Origin: Talpa occidentalis | Taxonomy: Eukaryota > Chordata > Mammalia > Eulipotyphla > Talpidae | Direction: 5' to 3' | Assembly: GCF_014898055.3 (NCBI RefSeq) | Contig: NW_023604295.1 | Location: 71,078,301 to 71,142,300, forward strand | Length of the DNA: 64,000 nt | Part shown: positions 34,930 through 46,544 of the stretch, in pieces | Position numbering within the stretch: the stretch's first letter is position 1 | Layout: each line of letters opens with the position of its first letter | Notes under the pieces: generated by a model | The model's input: only the letters and a program-made list of their open reading frames with translations | What the model was told of the DNA's origin: nothing | Databases searched by the model: none | Program-made: the position numbers and the translations under genes

Positions 34930-35260
34930 GTTTTCCACTATTTGGACATCTAGCAAACAATAGATCCGCCTTGTGTTTGCAACAATGTATGAGTTGTGTG
35001 ACTATGGGCACCTAACAGAATAAATGGGCCAGGCAGTGGAACTCCTGTTCTGCCTCTCTCAGTGGTGCAGTGCCTCTCTTTTGCTCTGTCCATCTCTGCC
35101 TGCCTGCCTGTGTATACTGACCCTGCTTCACAATAAGGGTCTGCAAAATCCACTGAAGGCTCCAAATTCTCTTGTATGTGAGAACTGACAATGAATCTAC
35201 CCGACCTGGGATGGTTGCACAACACATGGTTTCACGTACATAAATTTTGAAAACAGGCAA
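34930..35260 (+). other. GC-richer segment, possible LTR remnant
   Basis: The segment is less AT-rich than its flanks. It contains 'ctctcttttgctctgtccat', 'tgcctgcctgcctgtgtat' and 'cctgcttcacaataagggtc'. The last block looks like the polyadenylation part of a retroviral LTR, with a degraded AATAAA. I cannot find the two ends or a family. The overlapping minus frames (82-91 codons) have no domain. Confidence 0.25.
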
Positions 35261-35689
35261 ACATAATCTTTGCTGTTAGAATGTAGAATAGCAATTTCAT
35301 TGGAGGAAGAGGATATTGGGAACATTGAGTTGGAGGCAGCAAGGTTTCTGGAAGCCAAAAGTAGGCCATAACTCAGTTACATGGGTATGTATACTCTGTA
35401 GAACTTCACTTAACTGTACTGTTTTGTATGTGTGTAATAATTTAACAAAAAGAAAGTTATATCTTTGTACAATTATAAGCCATTTGAAGAGAAATCTCTA
35501 AATTAAATAAAGACTTTAAATATAAATGAGCATAAATATATAGCAATAAAAGTGTTATAAGAAAAATATGCTAATAAAATTTTGAATAAGAATAAACATT
35601 CTAAGATTTACACCAAAGACAGGAAACAAGCAAAATGAAGAAAAAATTTTCATTGAAAAAACCTAACAATAAATGGAAGGAAAAAAATA

Positions 35690-35815
35690 GATAAAAATAC
35701 AGAAAGATCAGATGGTGATAACATGTACCTGAAGGGTATGATCCCTAAATCATATACAGTATTGTAAACCAATATTGCCTCAATAAAAAAATAGAATAAA
35801 TGAAAAAGTTAAAAA
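35690..35815 (+). mobile_element. Old L1 3' end remnant
   Basis: 'ggtgataacatgtacctgaa', 'tatacagtattgtaaaccaa', 'tattgcctcaataaaaaaat' is a 3'-terminal L1 motif set. Related ends occur at 43230-43325, 63285-63372 and, shorter, near 40570. Confidence 0.55.
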
Positions 35816-36269
35816 AAATTAAAAATGAGTATTCATTGTCTAGAAAACTGGTAAATAATTGAATATTTATATTATTTTTCTTATATAAAATTACCATAGA
35901 GCACAAATTAGCAATAAGTGGAAACTTCTTTTATAGAGCATAGGGTTAATGAAAAATACTGATATAATTAGAATGTAGTATTTGGTAATATTCCATGAAG
36001 TGATGAATCTAGATTGGCCATAAAATAAAAACAAACATATACATGTGTAGGATAGCTATAAAAATGTAAAATTCAGGATATTGGTTTCTTTGGCAGAGAG
36101 AGTAAAAATTTTTATTGTGATGGGTCAGATGGAGTGGCTACCAAATTTTATTTCTTGCCCTGGGTAATTGGGTCAATATTTGAGGACATTTACCTTATGC
36201 TAAGTCATTAAGCTATGCATTCATTTAAGGCAGTTTTTTGTATCTCTTTTATTATAAAATAAGCTTAAT
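35816..36269. other. AT-rich unique sequence, no gene seen
   Basis: Nothing recognised. Confidence 0.35.
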
Positions 36270-37110
36270 TCATCTCCAATGTTTGGTAGACTCACTAGAA
36301 AAACTGTCTTGTCCTGGGCTTCTGTTTTTTTCTTTTTTCTTTTTTTTTTTTTTTGGTATGGGGAGGGGGGAAATTATTGACTTGTAATTTTCTTGCTTGA
36401 AATTGGTGTGTTCAAGTTTTGTAAGGTCTTCCTGATTCTCTTTCATAATGTTTTATACTTCTACTAAATCATCTATTTCTTCTAGGTTATTCAATTTATT
36501 GGCATAAAGATGTTCATACTAGCCTCATGATGCTCTGTATTTTTAAGATGTCTGTTACTTCAACTCTTTCATTTATGACTGCGCTGACCGATGTATACCT
36601 TTTTCTTTGTGACTAGCTAGAGGTTTGTCTCCACCGCCCCCCCCCCCAAACCCCGGCCTCAAACAACCATCTCTTTGTTTCATTGATATTCTGGACTGTT
36701 TTTTATTTCTATTTCATTTATTTATGCTCTATTTGTTTCTACTTCTACTAACTTTTGATTTTGTCACTCTTAAATGAAAGTTTGCTAGAATTTTAATTGT
36801 GATTTCACTGAATTTACTGATCAATATAAGATAATTAGTAATTTAACAATGTTGACTACTCTCATCTGTGAACATACCAATTTAACACCCTTGTCATTTT
36901 GATCTTTTTAATTGCTCAGCAATGAGGTGTTTGTTTTCAGCATAAATGCATTACATATATTTTTCAGATATTCAGATATTTTATATTTTAATACTATATT
37001 ATATAGTATAAAATTTTGCAAATTTACTAATCTGTGTTTACATCTACCAGCTCTTTTACACTTACTGGATTTCTAGATAATCTTGTTAGTGGAGAATAAA
37101 AACATTTTTA
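36270..37110 (-). mobile_element. Ancient L1 ORF2 fragments, antisense, two pieces
   Basis: From 36300 to about 36780 the plus strand is the complement of the ORF2 segment upstream of the reverse transcriptase core ('cttgtcctgggcttctg', 'tcttctaggttattcaattt', 'tctttgtttcattgatattc'). From about 36790 to 37080 it matches a more C-terminal ORF2 segment ('tttaacaatgttgactactc', 'tgttttcagcataaatgcat'). The order is reversed relative to one continuous antisense copy, so two insertions or a rearrangement are involved. A C11 run lies at 36637-36647. Confidence 0.6.
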
Positions 37111-37245
37111 GTATTAACTTTCAACTAACACACATTCTATTTTTTTATTCTTGCTGAAAAAGAAAAAGGTATGGACCTCCAGTTTAATTAAGTGGCAAGA
37201 GTAGACATATCAAGGTTAGCAGATGTTAAAAAAAAAGTATTTACT

Positions 37246-37500
37246 GGGCCTCCCCTGGTGGCACAGCAGTTGAGCGCTGTGCTGAAAAGCTGCCCGCAGC
37301 CTCTACAGCACCAGTTTGATCCCCGACTGCCAGAGGGTCCCACATGGCATGCAGACCTCTCCTGCTGCTTACTTCTCCCCTCAGCAGTGTATTTCGTCAG
37401 TCTGCCCGTTCTGTTCCCCACTCTGGCTCTGGTGAATCCTCTCACCCTCCCGCGCTTCTGACTGTACCCAGTGCTTGTATAAATGAATAAATAAAATATT
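37246..37500 (+). mobile_element. tRNA-derived SINE, subfamily A2, perfect 18-bp TSD
   Basis: The duplication 'aaaaaaaaagtatttact' lies at 37228-37245 and 37501-37518. Head 'gggcctcccctggtggcaca', B box 'gtttgatcccc', A2 body without the long insert, tail 'tataaatgaataaataaaat'. It is the last SINE before a 25-kb SINE-free interval. Confidence 0.95.
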
Positions 37501-37518
37501 AAAAAAAAAGTATTTACT

Positions 37519-40500
37519 ATTAGTAGAGAAAATTTGAGGAATTATCTAGTGTCGATGTGCTAACTTTAAAAGTGATAAATCCCACATTATGAAATATACT
37601 AAGCTAAAATCATAACTACTGTATTTTAACTTTCAATGCCATGGAAATATGTATAAGCCTGGAATTTCTCATAGCATTAACACTGTCTTTATAAACACGA
37701 AATAAAAACAAACAAAAGCATAAAATATGCTGTGGAATTGAAGCATTAATATATTATCCTGACTTTGTTAATTAGAATATTAGAATTATGGAATTCGGAA
37801 GACTAATGAAAATGAATTTTGTCTTACAGCCCATTTTATGTTGAACTCCCTACACCAAATGTTTGAATATCTTCATTCACAAATCACTATTTACTGGGAT
37901 AGCTTATTTCAGATACTACTAATGGTTAACATAGCCACTATTATATCTCATGTTGAATTTTTTCTCTGGGTATTTTTTTATGCACTAGTTGTTTCTTTAG
38001 TCTTTTACTTCAATGAAAAAATATTTTTTCAATATTAAGCATGACAACATCAAATATTCTTAGTATATCATTCCATGTCCTCTCTAAATCCTGATCTTTC
38101 GAACTGAATTCAGTCTTTACTAATCCATGGTAAAAGTGTGATGTGTAAAACTGATCATTCAGAAGTCCTCTGATCAATGCCCTAAATGCTATGTTCTTAT
38201 AGTTGGACTAAGATGAATTTTGCTTTTTGGTTGCAAATTCCAGTGTTTGAGTAGAAACAATCAACCTCCCTTATTATGGAAATTAAAGAGGCACTAAGGA
38301 AAAACAATTTGACTTATGTCTATACTTTTCTCCACATTGACTTCCTTAAGTAGAAAAATCATCCCACTACCAGGATATGCGGTTCAAGTTCAGAAAACAA
38401 TTTTCTCTTTGACTAAATTCCACTGAGATGATGTTTCTCATCTCATTCACTTATCAATTATTTATTGAATTCATGTTTAAAACTTATGTTGAATTGTGCT
38501 TTTATTGAAAGCTAGGTATGAGAATTACCTAATGAAAGCAAATTGATGCCCTCCGAGGTTCACAGAATAGTTGCCTTTATATTAAAATATAAGTGCTATA
38601 TAGAAGAATGTATATAAATTTAGTAACAAATAGATGAGATTTTCAGGAAACCTGAAGAAGGGTAAGTCACTTCATTTGCAGTGTGTGTATGGATGATTGG
38701 AAACAACCAAGTTGAAAGGAGATGGAAGGACATTTCATGACAGGGAGGTGAATAGACAAAGAAATTGAAGGTAACTTAGAGAATTATATGAACTAAGGTC
38801 TGAATTCTCCCTTTGCACCTCACTTTTGAACTTTTTTTCTGTTTGTTTAGTTTTAAATAGTTTTATTTGCTGTATCTCTTTCCATAATAGTACTTGCAGG
38901 ATTAGTTGTCTGTGAAGACATTGAAAAATAAAGATAAGGGCATATTTCCCCTTCCTTCTATATGGTTCACATTTGGAAGAATTTTGGGTTATCTCAGGGA
39001 GAATAGCCTATTGGGCTTTTAAAATAGTCCTCACTGATACAACATACAACATGGGGGAAAGTGTAGCTTGAGCTCCAATACATTAATAACATGGTGTGAA
39101 TACTAAACTGGATGGAACTGACAGTGGCAGAGGACTTGTAGTAAGTTAATTGAGACGGGCAATGTCACTGGACTGATGAAACTTGTCAGCATAGCTTTAA
39201 ATTAATGAAAATAAAAGTCTCTGTGAAAAGCTTTAGCATTAGTACTTTTAGCAGCAACAGCTGCTGTGTCTGTCTTTGCTTTAGCAGCTGTTTCATGTAG
39301 GTGACAGGCTGACAGGAGAACAATCAGGGGTTTATTTCTGGTTGAATTTTTAGTTTCTTCTTTCATTTGTGGGTTATTGTTTGAAAAGAAGTGTACCCAT
39401 AGTATCTGCTTTGTCAGCAGTCTTCCTTTTTAAGTTCTTGAAGCTTGTCATAGATAGGTAGCAAACAACTGAACTTTTTAAAGCTTTTCATTGTATGTGC
39501 GTGATGTCTACTTTGACTTTGAACTTGAAATAAGTAAAACGAAGTTATCCATGCTTAGAAATTGGGTTTCAGAAAATATTTAACAGCACTAGTCAAATCT
39601 GTGTTATAATTTGTATTGCTGTAGAATTGTCCCACTCTGGCTTACCTGGTCACAAGTGGCATTGAAATAAATCATAAAAAGCTTTCAGATCTGACTAAAG
39701 GACAATACCACTTACTTTGAGAAAGTTAACTTAATTGTGTAAGTCTATTAACCCCACATTTTTATTAAATGGAAGATTTATTTTTATGACTTTTTCCAAT
39801 AAATAGAGTAAACCATTTTAGAAGATACATATAGTCTCTCAGTGGAGAGAACCAATTAATTCATTACAGACATCCTTTCCCAAATGGTAACTCAAATGAA
39901 ACAAGTTAATGTTGTGCCTCATCACCTGTAGAATCAACATTCTAACACCATTTTCCTGGATATTTTTGAGACAAAATTATTTAAAGCTGTTATAATTGAC
40001 AGTTTGAAAACTTGGTTAATTCAAATTTCTTTTTATGTCAACAATGACGGTTGGTAGCTTTTTTTAAGACCTCAGAGAGTGCAGTTAAGACCTTAGTTAT
40101 TTTAAATGTCTATACACTTGACCAAAAAGGGAGTCTCATATCATTATAGATTTTATATACTGATTTTATAAAATACAGATTTTATAAAAGAAAAAAAACA
40201 TATTTTTTGCTAGGAATGATGACCAAGATGCTTCTACCAACTTTGAATGATATTTATTGAGTGTCTATGAGGTAATATATATGTATTATTTTAACTGTAT
40301 TTTTAGTAATATAAGCTAGATCACAGCTATTATTGATGTTCTTAAGGCATTGCATGATATCAGGACAAAACCACATTGGAAATGTGATAGATGACATTAT
40401 ATAAGTTCACTTTGTTATTTAAGACTATACTTGCAAAGCTCATGATATATGATTGACAGTTTATTCAGTTGTTAAACAATTATTGGACAACATTAAACTT

Positions 40501-41219
40501 TTCTCATATTGACATTTATTATTTTTGTCTTCATAAAATATTCCTAAATCACATAATGTGCTGAAAATTAATGTTACCTCAATAAAAAAAGTATATAATT
40601 TTAAAAATAAATAAATTGAAGTTTAAAAATGTATATATTTCCATTATTTTTATTAAAGTAACATTGTGTCATAACATTATATAAGTTTCAGGTATGCAAC
40701 ATTATAAATCAACAAGTGTATACAATAAATTAACTTAATAGACAACTCAAGGAAGTAAAAATTTTGTAAATTTTATGATCAGTTAATCATAAAAACAAAT
40801 AAGAGTCCAATTTTAGGATAGTGAGTTTTTGATGAATGTAACTATCAGATGAAGTTTGAGGAAGGAAGAAATGGGATTTTTTTTTAGTAGTAAATTGATG
40901 GTGCATATGTCCATAATTGCAATAAATGAATGAATATACTTAAAATGTATATCTGTTTTATATACATTGAAAAGTTCTACTAATAAAAATATAAACACTA
41001 TTTTTTCAAATATGTAAGATTCTCTATTTCAGCTAAAAAATAGTCACAAATATTTTAAGTTAGACTGAAAGACTGGAAAATGATGTCTTTAAAATATAAT
41101 TAGTTCACAGATGTATAAAGATGTATAAAAACTATTGAAATCTTCCTCATCATTTAATAACCTTAAAAGCCTCAAAGCATGCAGAAATGCTATATGTGAG
41201 TTAATCAACATTTAAGACA
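37519..41219. other. Long unique stretch; candidate conserved segment at 39080-39720
   Basis: No gene seen in 3.7 kb. The part from 39080 to 39720 has balanced composition, no repeat likeness and several direct and inverted CAGC/GCTG motifs ('agcagcaacagctgctgtgt'). It is the best candidate here for conserved regulatory DNA. A short L1-end-like motif is near 40570. The 61-codon minus frame at 40813 is not convincing. Confidence 0.4.
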
Positions 41220-41795
41220 TAACACATGTATATTAGATAAATTCTCCAGAGCAACAGACCCAATAAGATATGTATCTATAATGTATATATAAATAAAATG
41301 TTTTTGCAGTGATTAAATAAATGTGTAATTATATAATTTAATTGTATTTATCTCCATATAGAGAAAGAGACATAAAGAGATGTAGAGACTCAGAGAGACA
41401 TACACAAACAGAAATTTATTTTCAAATTGGTTCACAAGATTATGGTAGATTATTATTAAGAAGTCTCATGATCTACTTTCTTCAGACTGGAGGACCAGCA
41501 ATGCTTAATTCAGTCTGAATCTAAAGGCCCAAAAGGCAGGAAAGTAATACTTGAGAGCAGTATAAGGGGTATGTCTTAATAGAAACAAAGAAAATTAATC
41601 TTTCCACTGCTATTTTATTCTATCCAGGCCCTCAGTGAATCAGATGATACTATCCACATTGGTAAAGAAGATCTTTATTCGGTCTACCAATTAAATGCTA
41701 ATCTCTGCCAGAAACACCATTATATGTACACCCAGAAATGTTTTAACAGCTATTTGGATATCCATTAGCCCAGTCAAGTTGACATATAAAGCAAG
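41220..41795 (-). mobile_element. Ancient LTR-like repeat, inverted relative to 25.4 kb copy
   Basis: The plus strand starts 'ttctccagagcaacagaccc', continues with 'ggttcacaagattatggtag', 'aggccctcagtgaatcagat' and 'ttaaatgctaatctctgcca', and ends 'cccagtcaagttgacatata'. This is the complement of the block set at 25388-25955. Family assignment (ERVL/MLT2-like) is by recall of the class, not by alignment. AT-rich insertions sit near 41270-41345. Confidence 0.55.
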
Positions 41796-42234
41796 CCACG
41801 GCATGCTAATAGAAAATATTTAGTTAAACTAGAAAAGCTTATGACAGAATTTTATAAAGTCTTTAATCAGGCTTCACCAGGGTAATCCCAATTAGCATTT
41901 TGCTTTAATCTTCAATTGTTCATTCATGCAATCAAAACTATTTATGGAGCATATACAACTTACATGCATTTTACTAGTCAACTGGAACGTATCTCTAACC
42001 TGTAAATATCTATTTAGTTGGAAATCTAGGCATATCAACTATTTGATATGTGTGTATAGAATTTTAACAAGGCTTGGATAGAAATAGAATTTTAAAATCA
42101 TAAAAATTTTCCCAGTTATGTAATACCAAAACTAAGACCTGAGGATGTTAGTCCATGGAAGGGTTAGTAATGGAAAAAAAGAGAAGAAAGGAAGATGAAC
42201 ATTTTTTCCAGGAAAAAGAGTATATCATATATGC

Positions 42235-43325
42235 AGCGGTCTAGAAATGAGACAGAACAGCAAAGTAATCCTGATAAGCAAAAGTAGAAGAATGGTGATA
42301 TGACACTCCTGGATTTAAAACTATACTACAACACTATAACAATTCAAAAAGTATGGTTGTAGGCACAAAAATAGATATATAAACCAATGGAATAGAATTG
42401 AGGGCCCAGAAATAGACCCACATCTATATGGACTATTACTCTATGACAAAGAACTAAGAGTATATGTTTGAGAAAGGAAAAGCTCTTCAATAAACAGTGT
42501 TAGGATAACTGAACAGCCAAAAAAGATAGAAACTAGACCACTCTCACACACTATGCATAAAAATTAACAAAAAATGGATAAGAAAAAAAATCCCTTATAC
42601 ATAAAGGATGGCCCATATCAAGAAGACCAAAAACAGCAAGTGTTAGTGAGGATATAGTACATGTAGACAGGTTGGGCAGTTAAAATGTTTTAATTACTAT
42701 GGAGAAGGAGTGTGGAGATTTCTTAAAATATTAAAAATATGTTTAACATATAATCTTGTAATACCACTCCTACATATGTATCTAAAGAATGCAAAAGCAC
42801 TAATGCAAAGGGATATATCTACTCCTATGTTTATCGCAGCACTATATACAATAACCAAGTTATAGAAACAATCTAAGTGTCCAAAGACAGAAGAGTAAAT
42901 TAGAACAATTGGTTTTTATACACAATGGAGTAATATTTAGCTATAAAAAGATAAATATTGCCATTTGTGCCAATAAGAATGGAACTGGAGGGGCTTATGC
43001 TAAGTGATATAAGTCAGGAGGAGAAAGACAAATATCAGATGACGTCACTTATATTTGCAATGCAGATAAATTCAAACCAATAACAAACCCTACAAATCTG
43101 ACTTTTGAATTGAAGCTACTAGAGGAAGCTACCAGAGGGAAAGGGGGAGGGCAAAGAACAAAGTATAGAGGTAGTGCAATGGACTATGGTGGAGTTCTAT
43201 GAGTGTCTTGGTGATGGGTGAGATATGTTAACAACACCTAAAGAGGGTGATCCCATACCTTTAAATCATTTCCAATGTAGTAAATCAATATTGCCTGAAT
43301 TAAAAAATAAGCAAAAAATAATATA
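42235..43325 (+). mobile_element. Ancient L1, ORF2 C-terminal half and 3'UTR
   Basis: Blocks in L1 order: 'gatatgacactcctggattt', 'aaaccaatggaatagaattg', 'tatggactattactctatga', 'tcttcaataaacagtgttag', 'cctatgtttatcgcagcact', 'ggagtaatatttagctataa', 'aagtgatataagtcaggagg'. An internal deletion removes the segment between about 42590 and 42600. The 3' end at 43270-43325 reads 'aatcaatattgcctgaatta'. No open frame survives. It is an old subfamily, clearly more diverged than the long L1. Confidence 0.8.
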
Positions 43326-45239
43326 GCTAAAGATGATTAAATTCCAATATCCTAAACCTTTTTAATATTTTACAGTTTAATATTTTTATTAATATTGTAC
43401 TATTAAGAAATGTTCAGTTTAGCAGAGTTTATTACTTATAACTAAAGAATAATATTTACATAATTTATTTTATATTTATTAAATTATTTTTGACCTCTCC
43501 AAATTTTTATCTTGTTTTATTAAGTCATTGTTATGCATTTTTCAATTTAAAAGATTTTATTTATATAAATCACCAATACTTTGCCATGCTTTGATAATGA
43601 TAAATCCATGTCTTTTACAAAGTGTTTCATAAGCTTCAACAAAAAAATAAGTTTATATAAATAGCCTGTTACTTTCAATTTTTCTTGAGCCTTTAATTCT
43701 GAGTGTGATTATCATTCTATTGTATACATACACATTATGTGTACATATGCATATACAAACAAATGCATATACATGCACATGCATGCACACACATTCATAT
43801 ACAAATTTATACAAATAAACATGTATACAATGGAATGTACATGTATGTGTATATATCTATAGAGATAAATGGACTAGATAGAAAATTATATATCTAGGTA
43901 AGACCTATCCATATTGCACTATTACATAGTTTTCTGAGATTAAAAATTAGTACTGGAGAAAAAAGTACTCACTATAACTTTTTGGCTCCTTTTTAATCTA
44001 CATATATATCATCAACTTTATAGAGGTCAGAGAGAATCAATTTTTTTATTAAAAATATGGGGAAAAGTTAATGTATTTGATATACAAAAAGACCAATCTA
44101 ATCTACTACGAGACAATTTTATCATGTTCTCTTGTTAACACCTAAGGTTTAGTCCTGATTACTCAGCTGTGTTTCATGTATCTCTTCTCTGCAAGGAACT
44201 CTGAGTTCTGTTCCCATTTATTTATTCAGATTTTATGCACAAGGATAAGTTATAACTCCTTGAGACAGAGCATCTCATTTTCCAAGACACCCCACAGATA
44301 TCAGCAATTACACTGCTATACAAAAGGTTTCCATCCAAGCAAATAATTTGTTTTCTATTGAAAAAAAAAGGATATCTCACCTCTGAAGAGAGTTTTTTTG
44401 TTTGTTTGTTTCTTTCTTTCTTTCATAACTGTGAATGACCGGTGAGACTCATCTGGTCTTTACACAAATGAAAAAAACAAAATCCTTCAGGGGTAAAATA
44501 TTACTTATCCTATGAGAAAACAATTTTAAATTTAAAAGAAGTGCTTGGTTTGCATCACGGCGTGTGTCTGATTTCAATCAATTTCAGCAAGGACTGTTGT
44601 ACCCACTTAAAATATTTGTTGTATATACATACGTAAGAAGAAGAAAACATTTTATTTGAATAAGCATTTGTAATAAGCATAAAAACCATTCTCACCTTAT
44701 CAAAATGAATGAAATATTGCTGCACATGATTATTTTACAGTGTCCTGACAAAGTCAAATGACACCTTTGCATAAATATACATTTTCTATGAAAAAGTTCC
44801 AAAATCATATTGAAATGCATCTCTGTATTTATATATAGGATGGCAAAAGTAACTAAGGGATTTTGCAGAATAAGTAAAATAATTGAATGGACAAGAATAA
44901 ATAACAATACTCCATAATTGTAGAAATATTGCAAAATAATTTGAATTAACTTAATTTTTAAACTTCTTTTTAACTTCACTACTTTTCTATATAAGTATTA
45001 CTTCAATTAATTTTGTGGGTTTCAGTATTCCAGGTCCCACAGAAATAGATTAAAAGACATACCAAATTCTATGCCACAATCTTTTTTTCTTTTCCTTTCA
45101 TAGATACATTCTTGGCTGAAATCGTCATTATATTTAATCTGGATTTTTTAATGGTATCCCAACTTGTCTCACTGAATAATTTCTACTCAATTCAAGTGCT
45201 ACTCAATATCATTTCTATCTAAATGGAACAAATCAAACT
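43326..45239. other. AT-rich unique sequence, no gene seen
   Basis: Includes CATA-rich alternating sequence at 43730-43860 and a TTTG/TTTC tract at 44396-44425. A 95-codon minus frame at 44692-44979 is Ile/Leu-rich with no domain. Confidence 0.4.
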
Positions 45240-45435
45240 GACTTAAATTTTAGAAACTTTTGATAGATGCATGACATAAAATAAATCATTTAGCCTTTCT
45301 CATTCAGTATTCTCATTGGTAACTTGTAGGTCATAACTGCTTAGGATTATTGTGAAAATAAAATGAGAAAATTTGGCAAGTAGAGTTAGGGGTCTAACAT
45401 GGCAAGTGCTGCCTGAATGTTAAATCTTCCAACTC
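45240..45435 (+). mobile_element. MIR SINE, ancient, sense orientation
   Basis: 'tttagcctttctcattcagt', 'aggattattgtgaaaataaa', 'atgagaaaatttggcaagta' and 'catggcaagtgctgcc' keep the order of the sense MIR core and 3' half. It is highly diverged. Confidence 0.5.
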
Positions 45436-46210
45436 CTTCCTAGCACATAAGATTGTTAAAGTTCATTCACTGATGTTTTCCTAAGTGCAAAATCACTAAG
45501 GCACATAAACCCTACACGATACATCTATAATCCTAGAATCATTTCTTACTATGCTTCCTCCAAAATGACGCTGAGACAACAATGGGTAAGGCTATGCAGC
45601 TACACGAAATACTGGATTTTTTTCCCCCAGTAATCCATAAGTTCTTTGTGGAGATAATGCTGTGTATGTTGCCACTCAAAATACATCTGAATTCTGAACT
45701 TTTCTACTATGGCCAATTATCTAGACAGACTCCCTTAAGACTGTCCTTGTCCACCTATTCCTTTCAAAATCTTCATGTATTCTCAAGGTCCCCTTACTGC
45801 AACTTGAAGAAAACAGACTTAAATAACCAGCAGTTATATATATATATATATAATTTTACCTCCTTTTTAATAACACACATATAAATTTTCTTATACTAGG
45901 ATTCTTAATGTTATCTGAGAGTACATCATTGCAAAAGAGTATTTTCTTTCTTATACTGTACAAATTGCTAATTTTTAATATAAATTCTTTGTCAGAATAC
46001 CAAAATTAAAATGCCTAATGACTAGTTAATAGACTTTCAAAAAATCAGATATAAGGTTAAGCAAGAAATTAAAATATTTCATTTTACTAGATTTCTCCAA
46101 AGAAGACAATACAAATTATGAAACAGATATTATACTGATTTCTTAAAGTTATGGTAATAGACTGATTATTAAAGATACCTCAGTGCTTCTAGTATTAAAG
46201 CCAGTTCTAA
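45436..46210. other. AT-rich unique sequence with a TA run
   Basis: A (TA)n run lies at about 45835-45853. The 100-codon plus frame at 45582 reads through this run and has no domain. Confidence 0.4.
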
Positions 46211-46221
46211 TGTAACTTTTA

Positions 46222-46533
46222 TTTTTTTATATTTTTTTATATAATTCTTACATCATTTTTCATTTTTGCACAATGTATGCATTTTCATTTTGGTTATATT
46301 CCCCATACAATTTCACCCCCCTGATTTTGACCCTAATTCCTCCTCTCCCCACCTTTCCCCCACCCCGGCAGTGTGTCTCTGGTTTATAGTTGCTTGTTGA
46401 TCTTGATTTTTTCTTTATTATAGTTAGTCTCAGTAAAATAAGCCAGAGAGAAGAAGAAAAACACCGGATGGTCTCACTCATAGCAGGAATTTAGAAAACC
46501 TAAAAATAAGGGACCAGGAAAAAGGCTATCCAT
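46222..46533 (-). mobile_element. Twin-primed (5'-inverted) short L1
   Basis: The duplication 'tgtaactttta' lies at 46211-46221 and 46534-46544. From 46222 to 46428 the plus strand is the complement of an L1 3'UTR. From about 46430 to 46526 the plus strand is sense L1, covering the end of ORF2 and the start of the 3'UTR ('ataagccagagagaagaaga', 'ggatggtctcactcatagca', 'agggaccaggaaaaagg'). The two arms meet at adjacent points of the L1 sequence. This is the structure produced by twin priming. Confidence 0.92.
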
Positions 46534-46544
46534 TGTAACTTTTA

